A program made the position numbers and the translations under genes. This document shows positions 7,642-15,611 of a DNA stretch of 46,239 nucleotides, piece by piece. The DNA lies in NCBI GenBank assembly GCA_051653625.1, contig JBOFWM010000123.1, positions 1 through 46,239 of the forward strand. Reading direction: 5' to 3'. Source of the stretch: SFDP01 sp051653625 (GTDB lineage: Bacteria > Bacillota > Clostridia > Lachnospirales > Lachnospiraceae). Each line of letters begins with the position of its first letter. Positions within the stretch are counted from its first letter, which is position 1. The notes below the pieces were generated by a model that worked only from the letters and a program-made list of their open reading frames with translations, had not been told where the DNA came from and searched no databases.

Positions 7642-8214
7642 ATGAGTATTTCGAGTATTGGAAATAGAAGTTATTATATGCAACCATATAATTCTGCAAC
7701 ACCGCAGACAAAAAAACAAACAAGTGAAAATTTAGGTTATTCTGTCGGAGGAACGACGAATTTAACATTACACATAGGATCTGACAGTACTGGAAAAGCC
7801 GCTACTTCAATGGCATTTCCAAATGGTGTAAGTATATCGACATATAATACAGAGGGAAATGATTCCGAGTACAAAGTTAAATATTGGGACGAAGAAGGAA
7901 AAGAGAGTGAAGAATCAGTTAATGCGAAGGATGTAGATCCTGAGAATGCTTCATTTTTAGAAATGATGGCATATTCAACATATAGTGATCAAAAAGGTTA
8001 TACAACAGATGCATCTGGAGCCTTTTACTTGGCATCTGGTGGAGTGAATTCAAACATTACATATGATTCAACGAATCTAAATGAAAAAACAAATTATAAG
8101 TCTTTAGTAAAAGATTTCATGGATTTACAATATCGGACAAATAATTATCAAGGTTACCTATCGTTTAAAAATTATTATGACTATATTAATGAAAATACTT
8201 CAAGCTCAAAATAA
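7642..8214 (+). CDS. Hypothetical protein
   Basis: The 190-residue protein begins M-S-I-S-S-I-G-N and is rich in Ser, Thr, Asn and Tyr, with no signal peptide, membrane helix or recognised catalytic motif. The N-terminal S-I-S-S-I-G pattern is reminiscent of flagellar or secreted substrate-like proteins of Lachnospiraceae, but this is only an impression. AGAAGGGA lies 8 bases before ATG 7642, and a hairpin terminator follows the stop closely, so it is a monocistronic unit. Function unknown. Confidence 0.55.
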   Translation: MSISSIGNRSYYMQPYNSATPQTKKQTSENLGYSVGGTTNLTLHIGSDSTGKAATSMAFPNGVSISTYNTEGNDSEYKVKYWDEEGKESEESVNAKDVDPENASFLEMMAYSTYSDQKGYTTDASGAFYLASGGVNSNITYDSTNLNEKTNYKSLVKDFMDLQYRTNNYQGYLSFKNYYDYINENTSSSK

Positions 8215-8234
8215 TAATTAAAAGTAGTTTAGGC

Positions 8235-8271
8235 TTTCTGCGACAAATGAGTTGCAGAAGGTCTTTTTTTG
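8235..8271 (+). terminator. Rho-independent terminator
   Basis: CTTTCTGCGAC (8235-8245) pairs with GTTGCAGAAGG (8252-8262), with wobble and one mismatch, followed by seven Ts. It ends the hypothetical gene at 7642-8214. Confidence 0.65.
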
Positions 8272-8353
8272 TAAGCATATAATTCTATTTCTATTACAAA
8301 TGTATGTCTTGATGCTGGCTGAAACGTCCTGAGAAGTAATAAAATGTCGTGGG

Positions 8354-8489
8354 TGTGAAACGTATGTGCAACAATGATTAGTACAAACCCTGTATTTCTG
8401 GGCTTTTCAAGCGTTCAAACGGTTGACTAAGAGATAATCATTATAAAATTCAAATCCCTAGGACAGAAATGTTTTGGGGATTTTTTTTA
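8354..8489. other. Gene-free relic with 11-bp repeats and a terminator-like hairpin
   Basis: Two 11-bp units at 8354-8375 resemble the tandem repeats at 4554-4586. TTCTGGGCTTTTCAAG at 8396-8411 resembles TACTGGGTTTCAAG at 9268-9281 and, on the minus strand, TACTGGGTTTTCAAG at 4405-4419. AAATCCC (8452-8458) pairs with GGGATTT (8477-8483), followed by eight Ts, so transcription from the left probably ends here before the toxin-antitoxin promoter. Confidence 0.45.
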
Positions 8490-8512
8490 TTATTTAGCAT
8501 ATACTATTATTA

Positions 8513-8561
8513 TTGACGTACAGATATCTGTACGGTATAATTAGAGTACAGAAAAACGTAC
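8513..8561 (+). promoter_or_regulatory. Promoter and palindromic operators of yefM-yoeB
   Basis: TTGACG (8513-8518) and TATAAT (8536-8541) are 17 bases apart, a near-perfect sigma-A promoter. The spacer is a perfect 16-bp palindrome, GTACAGATATCTGTAC (8518-8533). A second, imperfect one, GTACAGAAAAACGTAC (8546-8561), lies just downstream of the -10. YefM-YoeB operons in other bacteria are autorepressed through paired palindromes with a TGTACA-type core, so these are likely the long and short operators. Confidence 0.8.
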
Positions 8562-8580
8562 GAAATGGAGGTGCTTTTAT

Positions 8581-8845
8581 GTTAGCGGTTAACTATACAA
8601 CGTTAAGAGATAATATGAAGACATATATGGATAAAATCACAGATGATTATGAGACAATGATAGTTACAAGAAAGGATAACAAAAATGTTGTTATTCTATC
8701 CGAAGAGTCTTATAACAATATGATGGAAAATATATATGTAATGGGAAATAAATGTAATTATGATTGGTTAATGGAATCAAAGGCTCAGTTAGAAAATGGA
8801 ATGGTATCTGTACATGATCTTCCTGAGGTAGAAGCTGATGAATAA
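8581..8845 (+). CDS. yefM: Type II antitoxin, YefM/Phd family
   Basis: From ATG 8581, which follows GGAGGTG closely, the product is about 87 residues and begins M-L-A-V-N-Y-T-T-L-R-D-N-M-K. This is the Phd/YefM DNA-binding fold signature, followed by E-T-M-I-V-T-R-K-D-N-K-N-V-V-I-L-S-E-E-S-Y-N-N-M-M-E. The acidic C-terminus (E-V-E-A-D-E) fits a toxin-binding tail. The protein should neutralise YoeB and, together with it, repress the operon through the palindromes over the promoter. It overlaps yoeB by eight bases, a sign of translational coupling. Confidence 0.9.
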
Positions 8846-9101
8846 GGTATTTACGAAAAATGGATGGGATGATTATATTTATTGGCAGACGGAAGATAGA
8901 AAAACATTAAGAAAAATAAATCAATTAATTGAAGATATATCTAGAAGTGGAAATGAAGGAGTTGGAAAGCCAGAAGCTCTAAGTGGAAATCTGGCTGGTT
9001 TTTGGAGCAGAAGAATAAATGATAAAGATCGTTTGATATATAAAATTGACAATGAAAATATCTATATTCTGGCGTGCAGATACCATTATGGTGATAAGTG
9101 A
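8838..9101 (+). CDS. yoeB: YoeB-type mRNA interferase toxin
   Basis: The 87-residue protein matches the YoeB family in length and pattern: W-D-D-Y-I-Y-W, then K-I-N-Q-L-I-E-D-I, G-K-P-E-A-L, L-A-G-F-W-S-R-R-I-N-D-K-D-R-L-I-Y and the terminal C-R-Y-H-Y. Catalytic candidates Glu46-type, Arg65-type and the C-terminal His-Tyr are all present, so the toxin looks intact. YoeB cleaves mRNA in the ribosomal A site. The gene starts inside the antitoxin's last codons (ATGAATAA). Confidence 0.92.
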   Translation: MNKVFTKNGWDDYIYWQTEDRKTLRKINQLIEDISRSGNEGVGKPEALSGNLAGFWSRRINDKDRLIYKIDNENIYILACRYHYGDK

Positions 9102-9545
9102 TTGTATGATTAGTTGAAAACAATTAAATGTGTTTAATCGTATAATATTGTCATGGGTAACAAACACACCACCCAAAGGATTCAGCATCCATGCGGTTCT
9201 ACAGTTCGTGGTCACCTATCTAAGAGATAATATGTGGGACTTTTGGAAACTTGGGAAATGGCTTATTTACTGGGTTTCAAGAGTTGTGGTTTGCTCTGAA
9301 ATGTGCTTGATTTCGCTGGATAAGTAGCAAGAAAGCAACTTAAAAGACACAAATATTAGAAATTTTATAGGATGTTTTTCAGATGGATTTATCTGTCTGA
9401 GAGACATCCTTTCTTTTTATGATAAATAGACATTTGATAATTACTTCTTTGTAGTATAAGTAACGCATAAGTGACAATGGCTTCTTAAATCATGTTGTGA
9501 TTATTAATAAAATAAAAGAGAATTTTAATAATTTTTTTATTTTCC
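9102..9545. other. Gene-free relic at the end of the accessory region
   Basis: No real gene is visible. A 65-codon frame at 9130-9327 contains MWDFWKLGKWLIYWVSR, which resembles MWGWKWLGYWVFK on the minus strand at 4402-4443. It has no ribosome site and is probably debris of an element. The sequence is locally less AT-rich than the host genes. Confidence 0.4.
9369..9418 (+). terminator. Hairpin with T-rich tail
   Basis: AGGATGT (9369-9375) pairs with ACATCCT (9404-9410), with an inner CAGAT/ATCTG pairing, followed by a T-rich run. The left flank (TTTTATAGGA, then TTTTTCAG) is shared with the hairpin at 4605-4653. Confidence 0.5.
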
Positions 9546-9574
9546 TTTGTAATGATTTAATATTCTGATATAAT
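9546..9574 (+). promoter_or_regulatory. Promoter of the channel-transporter operon
   Basis: TTTGTA (9546-9551) and TATAAT (9569-9574) are 17 bases apart, 56 bases before ATG 9630. The -10 is perfect and the -35 weak. Confidence 0.55.
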
Positions 9575-9629
9575 AAAATTACATATATTTTTTAGAAAAT
9601 ATTACAAAAGATTTTTATGGAGGAGAAGG

Positions 9630-10349
9630 ATGAGAGAAAGATTATTTGAAATTATAGAAGTTTCAAAAGAAAATGACAAATTAAGCCGAATTTATGATAA
9701 TACTATGATATTTGTAATTATTGCAAGTATTGTTCCGCTTTGCTTCAAAACGGAAAGTCCATTTTTAATTCTTGTAGATGAAATAGCAGTATCTTTTTTT
9801 ATTGTTGATTATTTTGTGCGATGGATAACATGTGATTTTCGATATAAAGGAAAATCAAAATATCCATTTTTACGATTTGTAATTTCACCAATGGCAATCA
9901 TTGATTTATTGGCAATATTACCATCAATATCGATAGCAAGCCAAACATTAAAGGTATTTAGAGTGTTAAGGTTTTTTCGAACATTTCGAGTTTTGAAATT
10001 CTTGAGATATTCAAAAAGTTTTGCTAGAATTATTAATGTATTAAAAAATGAAAGTGAAACGCTAGGTGCCGTATTAGTATTAGGTCTAGGTTATATTTTT
10101 GTAACAGGCCTTCTTATGTTTCAAGTAGAACCAGAAAATTTTACAAGTTTATTTGCTGCTATCTATTGGAGTACAACTGCATTAACAACAGTTGGCTATG
10201 GAGATATCTATCCAATTACAAATTTTGGAAGAACAATAAGTATGATATCATCATTAATGGGTATTGCAATTGTAGCCTTACCAGCAGGTATTATTACAGG
10301 GGGTTACTTAGAGGAAATTAAAGAAGAAAGGGAAAAAAAAGATGAATAA
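9630..10349 (+). CDS. Voltage-sensor-type potassium channel
   Basis: The 239-residue protein has the six-helix Kv layout: hydrophobic S1-S3, an arginine-rich S4 (about 110-126, R at roughly every third residue in V-F-R-V-L-R-F-F-R-T-F-R-V-L-K), S5, the pore loop with the selectivity filter T-V-G-Y-G-D (187-192), and S6. It lacks a C-terminal RCK domain; the tail is a short charged helix. It should form a tetrameric K+ channel in the cytoplasmic membrane. GGAGGAGAAGG precedes the ATG. It overlaps the SulP gene by eight bases (ATGAATAA), so the two are co-translated, linking membrane potential or K+ flux with anion transport. Confidence 0.9.
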   Translation: MRERLFEIIEVSKENDKLSRIYDNTMIFVIIASIVPLCFKTESPFLILVDEIAVSFFIVDYFVRWITCDFRYKGKSKYPFLRFVISPMAIIDLLAILPSISIASQTLKVFRVLRFFRTFRVLKFLRYSKSFARIINVLKNESETLGAVLVLGLGYIFVTGLLMFQVEPENFTSLFAAIYWSTTALTTVGYGDIYPITNFGRTISMISSLMGIAIVALPAGIITGGYLEEIKEEREKKDE

Positions 10350-11997
10350 GTTTATGCCCAAAATTGTACCATCGCTAAAAAATTATAACAAAGGGCAATT
10401 TATATGTGATTTAAAAAGTGGAATTATTGTTGCAATTATTGCATTGCCTCTTTCAATCGCATTTGCATTAGGATGTGGTGTTTCACCAGAGAAGGGAGTT
10501 TATTCGGCGATTATTTCAAGTATTATGATTGCACTGTTAGGAGGAAGTCGCGTACAAATTAATGGACCAACCGGGGCATTCATAGTAATAATAAATTCTA
10601 TTCTAATTTCTTATGGAATGGATGGGTTAATGGTGTCCATGATATTAGCTGGAATTATATTAATTTTTATGGGGATTTTTCAGTTAGGAAATCTTGTAAA
10701 ATATATACCTTCCCCTATTACTGTTGGATTTACAGCAGGAATAGGTATTACAATTTTTACACTAGAAATTAAAAATTTATTAGGTCTAAGTTTACCCGAA
10801 GTAATGCCAACTAATTTCTTTGAAAAATGGAGTGTTTATTTGCAATATTTAAGTACATTTAATCTGCAATCTTTTTTGTTAGGGATGATTTGTATTATAA
10901 TAATAGTTGTTTGGTCAAAAATAAATAAAAATATTCCGGCATCATTAATTGTAATTATACTTGGAAGTGTAGTTGCATTTTTTTTTCAATTAGATGTTGC
11001 ATTACTTGGAGAAATGCCTAAATTTATACATATAGGGGAAATGCCACATGTTGGCTTCTTTGAAATGATTGATTTGATACCATCGGCATTTACAATTGCG
11101 ATTTTAATATGTTTGCAGGCGCTACTTTCAGCATCTGTTACAGATGGATTAATAGTATCAAAAACAAATGCAACAATGGAGCTGATTGCTCAAGGAAGTG
11201 CCAATATTGTACTTGGTATATTAGGATGTATTCCTGCAACTGGTGGTGTTGCAAGATCTATTGCAAATTGTAAAAATGGTGCACGTACACCCGTTGCAGC
11301 AATTGTTCATGGTATAACTTTATTTTGTATTATGATATTTTTGATGCCATTCATTAAACTAGTACCATTATGCGTATTATCTTCCATATTGATTGTAGTA
11401 GCAATTAATATGATAAATATACCAGTATTTATAAAATATTTTAAAGTACCGAAAAGTGATTTGATTGTATTATTTACTGCTTGTTTTTTAACATTTGCAT
11501 TGGATCTTATTTTTGCTATACTAGTTGGAATGGTTTTAGCGTGTGCTTTATTTATGAAACGTATGGCAGATGAAACAAATATATATTCTTGGATTGATAA
11601 AGAAGAAGTTGAATCTATAGAGGATGGAATGAAAAAATTAAAAGACATTCCAAAAGACACACTCGTTTTTGAAATAAGCGGACCGCTTTTTTTTGGAGCA
11701 GCAGAGAAGTTTGTTTTAATACGTCAGCAAATAACAAGAGATACAAAAGTTATCATATTAAGAATGGGGAGCGTTCCAGCGATTGATATTACAGCACTTC
11801 AATTTTTAGAAGATTTTCATAAAGAATTGAAAGAAGATCAAATTTCTCTTGTTTTTTCACATTTACAAAAACATCCAAAAAAGGTATTAGTAAAATCTGG
11901 ATTATATGATAAGATAGGAGCTAAGCATTTTTGCAATAATATTGATGAAGCATTGGGGTATGCAAAAAAAATTGCAATAACATCAGAAATTGAATAA
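10342..11997 (+). CDS. SulP-family anion transporter with STAS domain
   Basis: The 551-residue protein has the SulP N-terminal motif (G-I-I-V-A-I-I-A-L-P-L-S-I-A-F-A-L-G), about 12-14 membrane segments up to about residue 415, the conserved N-G-P-T-G-A-F near residue 75, and a C-terminal cytoplasmic STAS domain (about 435-540). The family carries sulfate, bicarbonate, dicarboxylates or other anions, and the substrate cannot be read from sequence. It overlaps the K+ channel gene and lies 39 bases before the hydrogenase flavoprotein gene with no terminator in between, so all four genes may be co-transcribed. Confidence 0.88.
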   Translation: MNKFMPKIVPSLKNYNKGQFICDLKSGIIVAIIALPLSIAFALGCGVSPEKGVYSAIISSIMIALLGGSRVQINGPTGAFIVIINSILISYGMDGLMVSMILAGIILIFMGIFQLGNLVKYIPSPITVGFTAGIGITIFTLEIKNLLGLSLPEVMPTNFFEKWSVYLQYLSTFNLQSFLLGMICIIIIVVWSKINKNIPASLIVIILGSVVAFFFQLDVALLGEMPKFIHIGEMPHVGFFEMIDLIPSAFTIAILICLQALLSASVTDGLIVSKTNATMELIAQGSANIVLGILGCIPATGGVARSIANCKNGARTPVAAIVHGITLFCIMIFLMPFIKLVPLCVLSSILIVVAINMINIPVFIKYFKVPKSDLIVLFTACFLTFALDLIFAILVGMVLACALFMKRMADETNIYSWIDKEEVESIEDGMKKLKDIPKDTLVFEISGPLFFGAAEKFVLIRQQITRDTKVIILRMGSVPAIDITALQFLEDFHKELKEDQISLVFSHLQKHPKKVLVKSGLYDKIGAKHFCNNIDEALGYAKKIAITSEIE

Positions 11998-12036
11998 TGC
12001 TTAAGAAAGGTAGTGATCTAAAATGGAGGGTATAAA

Positions 12037-13890
12037 ATGAGTAGATTGAAAATTAGCACACCAAATAAAGCGCAATTAACTGTAGAGCGCTTATATAAGG
12101 ATTTAGAAAGACATATTATAGCGAGTCCACCAGGATTATGTCCAGTAGATTTGCAACTTTCATTCTTGAAAATGTGTCATGCACAAACTTGTGGAAAATG
12201 TGTGCCTTGTCGTGTTGGCTTAGCAAGATTGAGCGATTTAATGGAGGAAGTCTTGAATGGAACAGCGACATTAGAGACAATTTCCTTGATGCGCGAAATT
12301 GCTAATACAATAACAGATTCAGCAGATTGCGCAATCGGATATGAGGCATCACATATGGTTCTTGCTGGATTAGATGGCTTTTATGAAGATTATATTTATC
12401 ATATTGAACATGGGAAATGTTCGTACCATATTAATCAACCGGTGCCTTGTGTAGCTCTTTGTCCAGCGGGTGTTGATATTCCAGGTTATATTGCATTAGT
12501 TGCAGAGGAAAGATATGCAGATGCAGTTGCATTTATTAGAAAAGATAATCCATTTCCTACAGCGTGTGGGTTAATATGCGAACATCCTTGTGAAGCAAGA
12601 TGTAGAAGAAATATGCTTGATAGTTCTGTTAATATTCGTGCGCTTAAGAGAATGGCAGTAGATAATAGTAGAGCAAATACAGTGCCTGTACCTAAAAGAG
12701 CAGAAGAAACAGGAAAAACAATTGCAGTCGTAGGTGGAGGACCAGGAGGATTATCAGCTGCATATTATTTGGAATTAATGGGTCATCATGTAGTAGTATT
12801 CGAGGAAAAAGATAAATTGGGTGGTATGTTACGATATGGAATTCCAAACTATCGTTTTCCAAGAGAACGACTAGATGAAGATATTGAAGCAATTTTATCA
12901 ACAGGAGTAGAGGTGCGGACAAATATTACTGTTGGTGGAAAAAAAGAAGGAGATATTTCCATTAGCAAATTAAGAGAAACTTTTGATGCAGTATATGTTG
13001 CGATTGGAGCTCACACAGATAAAAAGATTGGAATAGAAGGCGAGGATGCAATAGGAGTATTATCAGCGGTTGAGCTTCTAAAAGAAATTGGAAATGATCA
13101 TATGCCTGATTTTTCAGGAAAGAATGTTATTGTAGTAGGTGGTGGTAATGTTGCTATGGACTGTGCAAGGTCAGCAGTTAGATTAGGTGCTAATAAAGTT
13201 GAGGTTGCGTATAGAAGAAGAGTAAGTGATATGACAGCGCTTCCAGAGGAATTGCATGGAGCTGTAGCTGAGGGCGTAGAAATAGTATCTCTGTGTGCAC
13301 CAGTAAAAATAGAAGTAAATGAGAAAAATGAAGTAATAGGTTTTGTAGTAGAACAACAAATAATTGGACCAATAGATGCATGGGGAAGAGCAGGTGTTAA
13401 TTCATCTCAAAAAGGACAAAAAATACTGCCTTGTGATATTGTAATTGTTGCTATTGGACAAGGAATTGAAAGTAGACATTTTGAAGATGAGGGCATACCG
13501 ATTCAAAAGGGTGTAATTAAAGCGTTAGAAGAAAGTGAAGTGGAAAGTATGAATGGTGTATTTGCTGGGGGAGACTGTGTGACAGGACCAGCTACAGTAA
13601 TTCGTGCAATTGCAGCTGGTAAAGTGGCAGCAGCAAATATTGATGAATATCTTGGATATAGACACCATATTCCATGTGATATTAAAGTACCACAAGTAAA
13701 TTATGAAAATAAAAGACCAAGAGGACGAATTAATTTGCAAGAACGAGAAGCAAATATACGAAAAAATGATTTCTTAGAGGTTGAAATTAGTATGACAAAA
13801 GAGGAGGCAGCTATAGAAGCAGGAAGATGCCTTCGTTGTGATCATTATGGATATGGTAACTTTAAAGGTGGGAGGGCAGCAATATGGTAA
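12037..13890 (+). CDS. NAD(P)H-linked flavoprotein subunit of [FeFe] hydrogenase (NuoF-cluster/GltD fusion)
   Basis: The 617-residue protein has three parts. Residues 30-115 carry a NuoF C-terminal-type [4Fe-4S] motif, C52-x2-C55-x2-C58 and C98. Residues 130-215 form a Fer4_20 domain with two cluster sets (C138, C142, C177, C181, C185, C189). The rest is a GltD/NfnB-like pyridine nucleotide oxidoreductase with FAD motif G-G-G-P-G-G (233-238), NAD(P) motif G-G-G-N (368-371) and a final G-D-C-V-T-G-P. The FMN-binding NuoF core is absent. It should pass electrons between NAD(P)H and the hydrogenase encoded next, whose start codon overlaps this gene's end. GGAGGG precedes ATG 12037. Direction of electron flow and bifurcation are open. 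Confidence 0.85.
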   Translation: MSRLKISTPNKAQLTVERLYKDLERHIIASPPGLCPVDLQLSFLKMCHAQTCGKCVPCRVGLARLSDLMEEVLNGTATLETISLMREIANTITDSADCAIGYEASHMVLAGLDGFYEDYIYHIEHGKCSYHINQPVPCVALCPAGVDIPGYIALVAEERYADAVAFIRKDNPFPTACGLICEHPCEARCRRNMLDSSVNIRALKRMAVDNSRANTVPVPKRAEETGKTIAVVGGGPGGLSAAYYLELMGHHVVVFEEKDKLGGMLRYGIPNYRFPRERLDEDIEAILSTGVEVRTNITVGGKKEGDISISKLRETFDAVYVAIGAHTDKKIGIEGEDAIGVLSAVELLKEIGNDHMPDFSGKNVIVVGGGNVAMDCARSAVRLGANKVEVAYRRRVSDMTALPEELHGAVAEGVEIVSLCAPVKIEVNEKNEVIGFVVEQQIIGPIDAWGRAGVNSSQKGQKILPCDIVIVAIGQGIESRHFEDEGIPIQKGVIKALEESEVESMNGVFAGGDCVTGPATVIRAIAAGKVAAANIDEYLGYRHHIPCDIKVPQVNYENKRPRGRINLQEREANIRKNDFLEVEISMTKEEAAIEAGRCLRCDHYGYGNFKGGRAAIW

Positions 13891-15593
13891 ATCTTACAAT
13901 AGATGGAATTAAAATTCGTACGAAGGAAGGTACAACAATTAAAGAAGCGGCATTTTCTGCTGGAATTAAAATTCCACAATTATGTTATTTAAAGGATATT
14001 AATGAGATTAGTGCATGTAAAGTTTGTGTTGTAGAATTAGAAGGAATGGTAAAACTTGTTACGGCATGTAATAATGCAGTAGAAGAAGGAATGGTTGTTT
14101 ACACGAATTCTAAAAAGGCAAGAGCAACAAGAAGAAAAAATGTAGAATTTATTTTATCGGAACACGATATGCAATGTGCAGTTTGTGCGAGAAGTAGAAA
14201 TTGTAATTTGCAAAATTTAGCAAATGATTTAGGAATTTTAGAATTACCCTTTCATACAGATATCAAAAAAAATAAATGGGAAAAAACATATCCATTTATA
14301 AAAAATGAATCAAAATGTATAAAGTGTATGCGTTGTGTTCAAATTTGTGATAAAGTACAAAGTCTTAATGTATGGGACGTACAAAATACAGGAGCTAGAA
14401 CAACTGTAGATGTAAGAGATAACAAGACAATTGACAAATCGGATTGTAGTGTATGTGGACAATGTGTTACACATTGCCCAACAGGTGCATTACATGAAAG
14501 AAATGATTTAGATAAAATATATGCAGCACTCGATGATCCAGAAATAGTAACGATTGTACAAGTTGCTCCTGCGGTTCGAACGGCATGGGGGGAAGGGCAA
14601 GGGATGCCATCTTCTTATGCAACAGAAAAACGTATGGTAGCTGTATTAAAAAGAATTGGTTTTGATTATGTCTTTGATACAAATTTTGCTGCTGATTTAA
14701 CGATAATGGAAGAAGGAAAAGAATTAATTGAACGTTTAGAACAAAAAAAAGAAGGTGATTTTCCAATGTTTACTTCGTGTTGTCCGGCATGGGTATCTTT
14801 TGTAAAAACACAATATCCAAATTTAGTACCTTATTTATCTACAGCAAAATCGCCACAACAAATGTTTGGGGTTGTAACAAAAACTTATTTTGCTGAACAT
14901 ATGGGGATACCAAAAGAAAAAATTTGTTCTATTTCGATAATGCCTTGCACGGCAAAAAAGAAAGAGGCAACGTTGGAAGATATGGATAAAGCAGGTGCAG
15001 GACAAGATGTTGATATTGTTTTAACTACAAGAGAATTTATAAGACTTATACGTGCGCAGCACATTGAACCAATCACATTAAAGGAAATGGAATTTGATAG
15101 TCCGCTTGGAGAAGGAAGTGGAGCGGCAGTTATTTTTGGTACAACAGGTGGTGTTATGGAAGCTGCACTTCGTAGTGTTGTTTATTTAAAGACTGGAGTA
15201 AATCCTACACCAGAATTTAAAAGTGTAAGAGGCGGTGTTGAAAGAAAAGAAAGTACTTTTGAAGTTGGAGAAGAAAAAATTTCAACATGTACAGTCAATG
15301 GATTAAAAAATGCAAGAGAATTAATAGAAGATTTATATGCAAGAAAAGTGTCATATGATTTTGTTGAAGTGATGGCTTGCCCAGGAGGATGTGTTGGTGG
15401 TGGTGGACAGCCAATAACAGATGGTGTAGAATTAGCAGAAAATAGAAAGCCAAAATTGTATCATTTAGATGAAACAAATCCAGTGCGATTTTCACATGAA
15501 AATAAAGAAGTTGCAGAATTGTATCATACATATTTAAATCATGAAGAAGGATTAGCTCATAAGTTATTGCATACACATCACGGAATTCATTAG
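13884..15593 (+). CDS. hydA: [FeFe] hydrogenase catalytic subunit
   Basis: The 569-residue protein shows the complete modular M3-type layout. It has an N-terminal [2Fe-2S] domain (C34, C45, C48, C62), a His-ligated [4Fe-4S] cluster (H94, C98, C101, C107), two ferredoxin-type clusters (C145/148/151/155 and C188/191/194/198) and the H-cluster domain. H-cluster signatures are intact: T-S-C-C-P-A-W (297-303), M-P-C-T-A-K-K-K-E (353-361) and M-A-C-P-G-G-C-V-G-G-G-G-Q-P (497-510). It produces or oxidises H2 in the cytoplasm, taking electrons from ferredoxin and/or the overlapping flavoprotein subunit. GGGAGG precedes ATG 13884. No maturases (HydEFG) are in the window. Confidence 0.95.
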   Translation: MVNLTIDGIKIRTKEGTTIKEAAFSAGIKIPQLCYLKDINEISACKVCVVELEGMVKLVTACNNAVEEGMVVYTNSKKARATRRKNVEFILSEHDMQCAVCARSRNCNLQNLANDLGILELPFHTDIKKNKWEKTYPFIKNESKCIKCMRCVQICDKVQSLNVWDVQNTGARTTVDVRDNKTIDKSDCSVCGQCVTHCPTGALHERNDLDKIYAALDDPEIVTIVQVAPAVRTAWGEGQGMPSSYATEKRMVAVLKRIGFDYVFDTNFAADLTIMEEGKELIERLEQKKEGDFPMFTSCCPAWVSFVKTQYPNLVPYLSTAKSPQQMFGVVTKTYFAEHMGIPKEKICSISIMPCTAKKKEATLEDMDKAGAGQDVDIVLTTREFIRLIRAQHIEPITLKEMEFDSPLGEGSGAAVIFGTTGGVMEAALRSVVYLKTGVNPTPEFKSVRGGVERKESTFEVGEEKISTCTVNGLKNARELIEDLYARKVSYDFVEVMACPGGCVGGGGQPITDGVELAENRKPKLYHLDETNPVRFSHENKEVAELYHTYLNHEEGLAHKLLHTHHGIH

Positions 15594-15611
15594 AAAATAA
15601 TAGGTATATTT

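Noticed and set aside
9130..9327. 65-codon open frame after yoeB
   Set aside because: It has no ribosome site, and part of it resembles a relic seen in the other orientation at 4402-4443. It looks like element debris rather than a gene.
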